Assembly (NCBI GenBank): GCA_013360985.1
Contig: JABWAM010000047.1
Coordinates: 1-12,413, forward strand
From: Verrucomicrobiia bacterium
GTDB lineage: Bacteria; Verrucomicrobiota; Verrucomicrobiia; JABWAM01
DNA: 12,413 nucleotides
Reading direction: 5' to 3'
Numbering within the stretch: the stretch's first letter is position 1; each line of letters begins with the position of its first letter. Both the position numbers and the translations under genes were made by a program. This document shows positions 6,708 to 12,413 of this stretch, piece by piece. A model generated the notes under the pieces. That model was not told the origin of the DNA. It did not search any database and was given only the letters and a program-made list of their open reading frames with translations.

Positions 6708-7534
6708 AGGTGGATGGCTTGTTTGAGAAATTGAATGGCGCCGCGCATATCGTCGATCTGCTGCAGGCCGGAGATTTCCCGTTCGATGATCAGCGGTCCG
6801 CGGTAACCCACCTCGCGCAGCTTGCGGATGAAGGCGGGGAAATTCACTTGCCCTTGTCCGATCGGCGTCTCCCGCCCCAACCTGCCGGGTTGGGTGGGCC
6901 AATTGCCGTCTTTGGCGTGCACATTGTAGAGCCACGGCGCCAATTTTTCCACTGAAGAAATCGGTTCGTCGCTGCCGTAGAGGAGCATATTTGCGGGATC
7001 GAAGTTCACGCCGAGATTCGAACGCCCCACATCGCCGAGAAAATCGCGAAGATGCGCCGCGGTTTCCTGCCCTGTTTCGAGGGTCAGCTTCAACCCGCGT
7101 TCCGCCAGAAAATCGGCGATGTCGCGCGCCGCTTCGACGACCCCCCGGTAGGCGGGTGTGTCGCGCTCGACGGGAATGAAACCGATGTGGAGCGCGACGG
7201 CGGGGACGCCCAGCCTGCGGGCGACGCCGCCGACCTCCTTCATCTCCGCTAAGCGCTCCGCCCGCGTCGTTTCGGGCACCAAACCGATCGTCGCCCGAGC
7301 CGTCGCGAGGTCATCATAACGGTCGCCGTGAAACCCGCAAAACGCGGTCGTGATCTCGATCTGATCGCGCAGCGTGATCTCCGCGATCTGTTTCTCGAGG
7401 GGGGCGCTGAGCACCTGGCGCCCCAGCCAGATCTGGCAGCAACGCACGCCGAGCTGCCGCAGAAGCCCGAACTTTCCTTCGGGATCCTCGGCGACATTCC
7501 CTAGCATCAATCCAATTTCGTACGGGGCGGGCAT
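6704..7534 (-). CDS. Sugar phosphate isomerase/epimerase, xylose-isomerase-like TIM barrel (first of pair)
   Basis: This 276-residue TIM-barrel protein is of the same superfamily as its downstream neighbour but clearly divergent from it, so it is not a recent duplicate. Metal-site strands are LKLTLETGQE (Glu), LGVNFDPANMLLYG (Asp), YNVHAKDGNW (His) and LIIEREISG (Glu). The N-terminus (YEIGLMLGNVAEDPEGKFGLLRQLGV) is the usual first strand and helix. The gene heads a two-gene unit: its stop is embedded in the ATGA that starts the next gene. A sigma-70-like promoter at 7606-7633 and three overlapping palindromes at 7538-7571 precede it, the closest palindrome ending 3 nt before the ATG. That layout implies regulated expression. 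No canonical Shine-Dalgarno is present. Substrate unknown; the adjacent glycosidase genes suggest sugar catabolism, which is inference. Confidence 0.9.
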   Translation of the reverse strand: MPAPYEIGLMLGNVAEDPEGKFGLLRQLGVRCCQIWLGRQVLSAPLEKQIAEITLRDQIEITTAFCGFHGDRYDDLATARATIGLVPETTRAERLAEMKEVGGVARRLGVPAVALHIGFIPVERDTPAYRGVVEAARDIADFLAERGLKLTLETGQETAAHLRDFLGDVGRSNLGVNFDPANMLLYGSDEPISSVEKLAPWLYNVHAKDGNWPTQPGRLGRETPIGQGQVNFPAFIRKLREVGYRGPLIIEREISGLQQIDDMRGAIQFLKQAIHL

Positions 7535-7537
7535 AGA

Positions 7538-7571
7538 TCGGAAGTTTCCGAGCCTCGGAAATTTCGGAGGC
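7538..7571. promoter_or_regulatory. Overlapping palindromes / 17-bp tandem repeat in the leader of the TIM-barrel operon
   Basis: Two tandem 17-bp units, TCGGAAGTTTCCGAGCC (7538-7554) and TCGGAAATTTCGGAGGC (7555-7571), match at 14 of 17 positions. The stretch contains three overlapping dyads: TCGGAAgtTTCCGA at 7538-7551, TTTCCGAGcCTCGGAAA at 7545-7561 (perfect 8-bp arms), and GCCTCGGAAATTTCGGAGGC at 7552-7571 (one mismatched pair). The middle dyad uses bases of both outer ones, so in RNA it excludes them. It lies between the predicted promoter and the ATG at 7534, as an operator or a switching leader would. No regulator gene is nearby. Confidence 0.6.
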
Positions 7572-7605
7572 GTTCAATCTTCCAAACCGGCGGCATGGAC
7601 GCGCC

Positions 7606-7633
7606 ATTCTACCGATTTTCACCCGTCGTTCAA
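7606..7633 (-). promoter_or_regulatory. Sigma-70-type promoter for the TIM-barrel isomerase operon
   Basis: On the minus strand TTGAAC (7628-7633), a 16-nt spacer and TAGAAT (7606-7611; 5 of 6 to TATAAT) form a plausible promoter. The start would be near 7599, leaving a leader of about 65 nt that contains the palindromes. The surrounding 235-nt gap (7535-7769) is more A/T-rich than the genes. Apart from this promoter and the dyads I see nothing codable in it. Confidence 0.5.
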
Positions 7634-7769
7634 TGATTATTCCATGAGATCCCCGCGACGCGAATGGCCTCCAACCTTTTTGCAGACCTTCGAAAGGGAA
7701 CCGCTCTCGCGGGAGGCATGGAGAGGTCTTTTTTGCGTTCGCGCGTCCGCAACCGGTAGGCGTCGAAGG

Positions 7770-9455
7770 TCACGATTCGCCGGAAGATTTATGGGTGAAG
7801 GCGAAGTCCACGTAGAGGGTCGCCGTCCATCCGTAGTCATGGAAGACCTGATGATAGGGGCTGGCTTCCGGCGCGCATTGGCCTTTGCGCAGGAGTCGGG
7901 GCGGGGCGATCTCCTGCCGGTCGTCATAGAATTCGAACAGCGTGCCATGCTTCGCGAACGCGTCTTCGATCGCTTCCATCGTCCGAGATCGGAGTTGCTC
8001 GGCCAGTTTGATAAAGCCATAGCGCTCGAAGCCCCGCGCAATCAACCAGTTCAGATTGATCCAGACCGGGCCTCTCCACATGTCCTTGGCATACCGGCCC
8101 TTGTCGCGCGCCGCGATGCTTGGCACGGAAAGGGCGGTTCCAAACATCGTCGGATCGGACAGGCATTCCGCCAGACGAGCGGCATGTGCGCGGGACGCCG
8201 CGCCGCAGATCAACGGCAGAAAACCCGAACTTGCCAGGACGGAAGAAGGTGTTTGCCGTTCCGTGTCGTAATCCACAAAAAACCCGAGGTCTTCGGACCA
8301 AAGGCGGGTGGCGATCCGACGGTTGATCTCCAGGTGTTGATCTCGCCATAGGGCGGCGTCATCGGCAAATCCGAGGTCCCGGGCGAACTTCGCGAGGATC
8401 TCGCATTCCAGGGAGAGGTAGGAATTGAAATCCACGGCAGCCATTCGGGTTGCCGAATCGAAGCGCGGCGAGTTGTCCATTCCGCTTTCGCCGCTGCGGC
8501 AATGCGGATCTGCGTCCATCTGCCATTCGCAAAGCCCGCAGCCGTCCAGATCGCGGTTTTTCAGGTCCCATGCGAGGTATGCGCGCAAACAGGGATAAAG
8601 GGCCTTGAGCCAGGCATTGTCGCCGGTGACGTCATGGACCAGTTTCGCGCCCAGGGCGAGGACCGGCGGCTGCGTGATTTGAGAGGCGCCGTTCGGATTC
8701 ATCATGTGCGGGACGAACCCATTCGTCGCCTGCATATCGAATACGGCGAGGATTGCGTCTTGGGCGAGCCGCGGGGCGATATGCCGCCAGCCGATGGCGT
8801 GGAAGGCCGAATCCCAAAGCCACATCTGGCGATGCGGCCAGCGGTCCGGAGTGGTCCAGCGATGGCGGATGCGTCCCTCCGGGCTGTAAACCTGGGTCTT
8901 CATGATGGAGCAGGCCTTGGTCAGCGTCCTTTTGGCCAGAGACGTTGGAAGGGACGGGAAACGCAGGCTTCGCAACCAGCGTCCCCGATCCTCGAGGACA
9001 GCCGGGAGATCCGCGGCGATCTTGGCGGGATCGTAATGGCGGGCCGAACCGATGAGTGTGCGCGTGCCGTTTGCCGCCACTGCGAGCGCCAGATCGACGT
9101 CGGATACCGCGCAAGGCCCTTCGATGAGGAGATGGTGCGCATCAAGAAAAACTCCGGTGACGGCCGGTTCGGTTTCGAGATGAAAACAATCTCCGGTCAC
9201 GACGTTGCCGTCGGCGGCCGCTTTCGGGAATCGGATGCGGCATCGCATGGGCAGCAGAACCTCCAGGCCGGGGGCGCCGAAGGCGGTTCGGGCCGTCAGC
9301 CCATCCTGATAATCGGTGACGCCGTCCAGGGCGGAGAAGGCCAACAGTTGACCGCCGTGCCACGCCGAATGCCGCAATTCGCGGGGAAACTTTTCGATCG
9401 CACGAAAATTCGCGCGTTCCCTCGATGCCGCGCCGGGGAATCTTCCCTCACTCAT
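7770..9455 (-). CDS. MGH1/GH63-like (alpha/alpha)6-barrel glycoside hydrolase
   Basis: This 561-residue protein has an N-terminal beta-rich region (about 1-170) and a C-terminal (alpha/alpha)6 barrel resembling mannosylglycerate hydrolase, GH63 glucosidase and trehalase-like enzymes. Diagnostic stretches are MWLWDSAFHAIGW (D215, the expected general acid), TNGFVPHMMNP, ESGMDNSPRFD (323-333), MWRGPVWINLNWLIARGFERYG (459-480) and TLFEFYDD (E508, candidate base), with HDYGWTATLYVDF near the end. These enzymes invert alpha-linked glucosides or mannosides; the substrate here is unknown. I see no convincing signal peptide, so the enzyme is probably cytoplasmic. The ATG at 9455 lies inside the end of the upstream GH36-like gene (ATGAGTGA, 8-nt overlap), which implies coupling. 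The frame extending to 9557 only reads through that gene. The stop at 7770 is followed by no clear minus-strand terminator. Confidence 0.88.
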   Translation of the reverse strand: MSEGRFPGAASRERANFRAIEKFPRELRHSAWHGGQLLAFSALDGVTDYQDGLTARTAFGAPGLEVLLPMRCRIRFPKAAADGNVVTGDCFHLETEPAVTGVFLDAHHLLIEGPCAVSDVDLALAVAANGTRTLIGSARHYDPAKIAADLPAVLEDRGRWLRSLRFPSLPTSLAKRTLTKACSIMKTQVYSPEGRIRHRWTTPDRWPHRQMWLWDSAFHAIGWRHIAPRLAQDAILAVFDMQATNGFVPHMMNPNGASQITQPPVLALGAKLVHDVTGDNAWLKALYPCLRAYLAWDLKNRDLDGCGLCEWQMDADPHCRSGESGMDNSPRFDSATRMAAVDFNSYLSLECEILAKFARDLGFADDAALWRDQHLEINRRIATRLWSEDLGFFVDYDTERQTPSSVLASSGFLPLICGAASRAHAARLAECLSDPTMFGTALSVPSIAARDKGRYAKDMWRGPVWINLNWLIARGFERYGFIKLAEQLRSRTMEAIEDAFAKHGTLFEFYDDRQEIAPPRLLRKGQCAPEASPYHQVFHDYGWTATLYVDFAFTHKSSGES

Positions 9456-10755
9456 TCGCCGCGGTCCGACCAGGGTAGGTCCGGAACAGATCCGCGAAAT
9501 AGGGATCCTCGGGTCCCTCGTGCCAGATCTCGTAGACGCGCCGCGGTTCCGCTTCAAAGTTCACCCGGCAGGCGTCCGAAAGGTTTTGCCAAAACTCGTT
9601 GCGCGCCCGGAGCTTCACGGGCGCGTCGGTCAGGACGTCGCGCGCGTGCCAGCGCAGGGCGTTTGTCTTCAGCGGCGCGGTCATGAGCGTCACCGTGAGG
9701 CGTTCCTCGGGCGCGACGAGAAAGCGCGTGCGCGCGTCCAGAGAGATGCCCGCCGCGAGCATCTCGCGGACGGGGAAACTCTTGCGTCCCGCGTAAAGCA
9801 CCTTGTAGGAGGTGTTCCGCGCTCCGTAGAGGTTGGTCAGGATGCGAATCTGATCGGCGTTGGGATAGTCGAACGGCAGGAAACTGTGTTCGAGTTTCAA
9901 TCCGAAGTTGATGCTCAGCGCGATCCATTCGAGGAGGCCGGCATGCCACTCCGGGCGATCGGTTGGGTGGAGGCCGCCCTCGCCCCACGCCATCTCCAGC
10001 CACGGGACGATCGCGTGTCCCGCCGCATACGCGTTGAGCCGGGCGACGATCCGTCCGAGTTCCTCCATCGAGCGTTCCTCGCCCACGAGATCGCCGCAGA
10101 TCGTATCCTGGATAAAGGGTTGGCAACCCTTGAGATCGCGTGCGCATTCCACGCGGATGCCCGGCTTCACCGCATCGAGGCTCTCGCGGATCACGCGGTA
10201 GAAGTTTGGGATCATTGTCCGCGCGTCTTCTTCGGAAAGGTCGTAGTCGCACTGCTTGAAGAACGCGTCATGCGGTTCATAGAACGGCGGAAAATCCACC
10301 TTGAAAGCGTCCACGTCATAGTCGCGCGCGAGCCGTTGCATCGTCGCGCGGAGATGGTCGCGTCCGATCGGCATGCGGGGATCGAGACGGAAGGTGCGCA
10401 AGCCTTCGTAGAGAACCGGCCGGCCGTCCTTTCCGTGGAGGACGGATTTCGGAAACGCCTTTTTGAAGATCTCCGTGCCGGGATGGATTTGCCCGGGCGC
10501 CACCCACAGGCGCAGGGCATACCCCTTGCGATGGATCCATCGCGCCAACTCCGCGAGATCGGGAAACCGGATCGGATCGGGGATCCAATCGCCCAGCCGC
10601 CCGTCGGTCGTCCAGCCGTCGTCGATGCAGACGGCGCCAAACCGATAGCCGTGGGCCTCCCAGAGTTCGACCATTTGGATCACCCGCTCTTGGGTGATCC
10701 CCTTATTGTAGAGGCGCCAGGTGTTGATTTCAGGAAGTTCGAAGCGAGGATCCAT
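9448..10755 (-). CDS. GH36-like (alpha-galactosidase-type) glycoside hydrolase, catalytic domain only
   Basis: This 435-residue protein matches the (beta/alpha)8 catalytic domain of clan GH-D alpha-galactosidases. Features in order are INTWRLYNKGIT (strand 1), FGAVCIDDGW (44-48), YALRLWVAPGQIHPGTE, VDAFKVDF with the likely nucleophile D154, VECARDLKGCQPFIQDTICGD (general acid probably D217 or D222), and a C-terminal beta-sandwich from about 345. Retaining hydrolysis of an alpha-galactoside or related alpha-glycoside is expected; the substrate is unknown. Typical GH36 proteins have a large N-terminal beta-sandwich before the barrel, making ~700 residues. Here the barrel starts almost at the ATG. 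No Shine-Dalgarno is visible before ATG 10755, and the frame stays open some way upstream without family-like sequence. It may be a natural short variant or a 5'-truncated gene. It is coupled to the GH63-like gene by an 8-nt overlap. Confidence 0.82.
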   Translation of the reverse strand: MDPRFELPEINTWRLYNKGITQERVIQMVELWEAHGYRFGAVCIDDGWTTDGRLGDWIPDPIRFPDLAELARWIHRKGYALRLWVAPGQIHPGTEIFKKAFPKSVLHGKDGRPVLYEGLRTFRLDPRMPIGRDHLRATMQRLARDYDVDAFKVDFPPFYEPHDAFFKQCDYDLSEEDARTMIPNFYRVIRESLDAVKPGIRVECARDLKGCQPFIQDTICGDLVGEERSMEELGRIVARLNAYAAGHAIVPWLEMAWGEGGLHPTDRPEWHAGLLEWIALSINFGLKLEHSFLPFDYPNADQIRILTNLYGARNTSYKVLYAGRKSFPVREMLAAGISLDARTRFLVAPEERLTVTLMTAPLKTNALRWHARDVLTDAPVKLRARNEFWQNLSDACRVNFEAEPRRVYEIWHEGPEDPYFADLFRTYPGRTAANE

Positions 10756-11158
10756 GGTCAGACGGGGCGAGTTTGCGGCTTTTCGGTTTATGGGGATCGG
10801 TCCATCCTTTGAGAAGCGGAGAGGCTCGGAGACTTGTTTCCCAGAAAAATGTTTCCCGCCGATGGGTCCGGCGCGAGGCGTTCGAGGCGGGAACGGAGGC
10901 GGATGGGGAGCGGGCTTGTTTCCTTGCCTTCAACGAGGTTGAAGAAGCCGTTCGTAGAGCGGTTGGGGCGGTTGAGGTCAACGCGTATATTCCACATGCC
11001 TTCCCGCGATGTGATACACTTGAAATCCTTGTCGGCGCAACTCGCAAAAGGGCGGCGGCGGCGCACCCGATTTCGGATCGCAGAGAGTTGGGGTTTCCGG
11101 TGGCCGTCCGCGATGTCTCCGTCGGCGGAAAGGCTTGGCGAAACCGCCCCGCGAACGG
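10756..11158. other. 403-nt gene-free spacer with palindromes and short direct repeats
   Basis: No convincing gene is present between the oxidoreductase stop and the GH36-like ATG. Visible elements are a perfect 7-3-7 inverted repeat CTTCAACgagGTTGAAG (10928-10944), a 5-2-5 palindrome GTTGAggTCAAC (10971-10982) and a direct repeat TGTTTCCC at 10835-10842 and 10850-10857, period 15. Either palindrome could be an operator for the glycosidase pair. A minus-strand TTGACC at the second palindrome has no good -10 partner at 17 nt, so I do not call a promoter. The spacer is unusually long for two genes of one putative operon. Confidence 0.45.
10928..10944. promoter_or_regulatory. Perfect 7-bp inverted repeat, candidate operator upstream of the glycosidase pair
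   Basis: CTTCAAC and GTTGAAG flank a 3-nt centre, about 175 nt upstream of the GH36-like start. The size and symmetry fit a dimeric helix-turn-helix regulator, but no regulator gene is in the window and the 3-nt loop would also permit a small hairpin. Function is inferred from position only. Confidence 0.3.
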
Positions 11159-12217
11159 TTAGGCGTTCGGCAGGTATGCCCCCATCGTTTTGAGTCGGGC
11201 CTGCAGCTCGCGGATCGAGATCGCGCGTGTGTCGGCCCCTTGGGTCGCCGCCATCGCCGCCGCCACGCCGGCCGCCTGGCCGGTGATGTAGCATCCGGGC
11301 ATGACGCGGATCGAGGCCTGCATGCTCCGGTCCGTGCTCACGCAACGGCCGGCAACGAGGACGTTGGTCAAACGTCGGGGAGTCAGGATGCGATAGGGGA
11401 TGCCATAACTTTCCCCCTTGCCGAGGCGCAGCGTCGAGTATTCCTTGCGGAACTGTTCGTAGCTTTCCCGGTCGGGCCGCGCGAGGTGGATATCCACTGG
11501 ATAGGAATACCTTCCAATTTCGTCGTCGAACACGGCGCGCCGTTTGAAATCCTCCAGGTTGAGCACGTAATCGCCCAGGATCCGGCGGGTCTCGCGGACG
11601 CCCAGGAGCGCGCCCGTGGCGGCAAGCTCCATCTGCTCGAATCCCTGGAGATAGGTTTTGTAGTAGCGTTCGTATTCCCGCAGCGATTTTCGCCCCCAGA
11701 GGTAGGCGCGCGTAAGCGATTCTTCGTCGGTTCCATCCAGATCGAAGGTGTGCCCGATGTTGCCGCCGCCGAGCGTGGCGCCCACCGGCCACATGCCGGA
11801 CAGATGCCGGTCCTCCAACGTGAACACGCCGTCTTGGATCGCCTCCTCGAGGCGGCTGTTGGAAGTTCCGAGGCCGGATTCGCGCACTCGATCCCAGTCC
11901 ACGCCGGCCCACAGGCTGCAGAGCGTGCCGGGCATCATGTGGCCGCGCGCGTCGCCCTTTTCCCAGGGCGCCCCCGTGCGCGCGGCCAGAGTCCCGTCTC
12001 CCGTGCCATCCACAAACACCTTGGCCCGGATCGCGAACAGACCCGATTTCCCCGCGCAGATCGCTTCGTGCGCGCGACCGTTGTGGACCGTGACGTCCAC
12101 GAGTTGCGTGTGGAAGGTGAAAGGGATCCTGGCGTTGACCAGCAGTTCGTCATAGACCCGCTTGAGGATTTCCACGCGGATGCCCTGCCCGTCCGGCGGA
12201 ACGGTGCCGAGCCAGTC
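11159..12217 (-). CDS. FAD-dependent oxidoreductase (FAD_oxidored family), N-terminus missing
   Basis: About 350 C-terminal residues of a FAD_oxidored (PF12831-type) flavoprotein are present. Recognisable segments are EILKRVYDELL, AKVFVDGTGDGTLAARTGA (the usual family motif after the substrate region), GALLGVRETRRILGDYVL, YGIPYRILTPRRLTNVLVAGRCVSTD, and the closing FAD-contact segment IRVMPGCYITGQAAGVAAAMA. The stop TAA is at 11159-11161. The N-terminal Rossmann domain with the GxGxxG dinucleotide motif, normally the first ~60-100 residues, is absent: upstream of about 12217 the frame turns into RecA. The protein as written could not bind FAD properly, so I treat it as a fragment cut by an assembly junction. 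The family is common in Planctomycetota and Verrucomicrobiota carbohydrate loci. Its reaction is not well defined, and oxidation of a sugar or related metabolite is inferred. The boundary is accurate to about 30 nt. Confidence 0.85.
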   Translation of the reverse strand, partial: DWLGTVPPDGQGIRVEILKRVYDELLVNARIPFTFHTQLVDVTVHNGRAHEAICAGKSGLFAIRAKVFVDGTGDGTLAARTGAPWEKGDARGHMMPGTLCSLWAGVDWDRVRESGLGTSNSRLEEAIQDGVFTLEDRHLSGMWPVGATLGGGNIGHTFDLDGTDEESLTRAYLWGRKSLREYERYYKTYLQGFEQMELAATGALLGVRETRRILGDYVLNLEDFKRRAVFDDEIGRYSYPVDIHLARPDRESYEQFRKEYSTLRLGKGESYGIPYRILTPRRLTNVLVAGRCVSTDRSMQASIRVMPGCYITGQAAGVAAAMAATQGADTRAISIRELQARLKTMGAYLPNA

Positions 12218-12225
12218 GAGACCCT
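12190..12225. other. Chimeric junction 2 (recA 3' end into FAD oxidoreductase)
   Basis: RecA-like sequence (NPEVKEKLRAGILKKKGL) gives way to oxidoreductase sequence (GQGIRVEILKRVYDELL) inside one open frame, in the span covering DWLGTVPPD. RecA lacks its stop and the oxidoreductase lacks its FAD domain. This is what a splice between two unrelated genes looks like when the frames happen to agree. Confidence 0.75.
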
Positions 12226-12413
12226 TCTTCTTAAGGATACCCGCCCGGAGCTTTTCTTTCACCTCAGGATTGTCCTTCAGATATTGGCGCGTATTTTCAC
12301 GGCCCTGTCCAAGATTGTCTCCGTTCAGCGAAAACCACGCGCCGCTCTTCTGAAGCAGCTTTTCTTCGACGGCAAGGTCCAGAATATCCCCTTCGCTCGA
12401 AATACCTTCGCTA
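12218..12413 (-). CDS. recA: RecA recombinase, C-terminal fragment (5' end outside window, 3' end lost)
   Basis: About 65 residues match the last part of RecA, the strand-exchange ATPase of homologous recombination and SOS induction. The diagnostic run is EGISSEGDILDLAVE, KLLQKSGAWFSLNGDNLGQG, RENTRQYLKDNPEVKEKL, which corresponds to the end of the ATPase core and the start of the C-terminal domain (E. coli has KSGAWYSYKGEKIGQGK here). The frame is open from base 12412 and enters from outside the window. No RecA stop codon is present: at about KKKGL the sequence passes in frame into the oxidoreductase. The usual acidic C-terminal tail is therefore missing. It could come from the same organism as the central block or from another. 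Confidence 0.93.

Noticed and set aside
7684..7735. AGACCT...AGGTCT stem followed by a T-run, terminator-like on the plus strand
   Set aside because: No plus-strand gene lies upstream of it. On the minus strand, where the GH63-like gene ends, the T-run is on the wrong side. The 6-bp stem with a long loop may be chance.
10788..10997. 69-codon minus-strand frame starting MWNIRVDLNRPN
   Set aside because: It looks somewhat protein-like and has a GGAAGG only 1 nt before the ATG, but it has no recognisable family. The spacing is wrong for a ribosome site and its end is unremarkable.
12218..12413. Reading the RecA-oxidoreductase frame as a new fusion enzyme or system
   Set aside because: Both partners lack parts needed for function, and a comparable splice exists at the other end of the block. 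Artefact is the simpler explanation.

Overview
The window reads as a chimeric assembly. It has a long central block from one bacterium and foreign gene fragments spliced on at both ends, at about 2064-2073 and about 12190-12225. All of it is GC-rich.

Left block (1 to ~2070): the 3' end of trpB on the plus strand faces the 3' half of gyrA on the minus strand, with a structured G/C-rich palindromic repeat between them. The insert in the GyrA C-terminal domain and the repeat style suggest an alphaproteobacterium (Caulobacter/Hyphomonas-like). That is a judgement from memory of such sequences, not a search. trpA, which normally follows trpB, is absent.

Central block (~2070 to ~12200): on the plus strand, the C-terminal half of a CcsA/ResC-type cytochrome c biogenesis membrane protein is followed by an HNH endonuclease with its own promoter. 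Everything after that is on the minus strand. In transcription order it holds a truncated FAD-dependent oxidoreductase, a GH36-like glycosidase, an MGH1/GH63-like glycosidase overlapping it by 8 nt, two xylose-isomerase-like TIM-barrel proteins overlapping by ATGA, a UbiD-family decarboxylase, and a small SWIB-domain protein ending at a strong terminator. The SWIB protein, the ResC style and the FAD_oxidored/TIM-barrel/glycosidase mix suggest the Planctomycetota-Verrucomicrobiota-Chlamydiota group or a neighbouring phylum. The glycosidases, TIM-barrel proteins and FAD enzyme fit oxidation, hydrolysis and isomerisation of an unidentified carbohydrate. No transporter, regulator or polysaccharide lyase is visible to name the substrate.

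Right end (~12218 to 12413): the C-terminus of RecA on the minus strand runs in frame into the oxidoreductase, which has lost its FAD-binding N-terminus. I read this as a second artificial junction, not a real fusion protein.

I see no CRISPR array, rRNA, tRNA, transposase or defence cassette, and no convincing new multi-gene system. The best leads are three overlapping, mutually exclusive palindromes just before the first TIM-barrel gene, the nested inverted-repeat element between trpB and gyrA, the one-domain GH36-like enzyme coupled to a GH63-like enzyme, and the two junctions.
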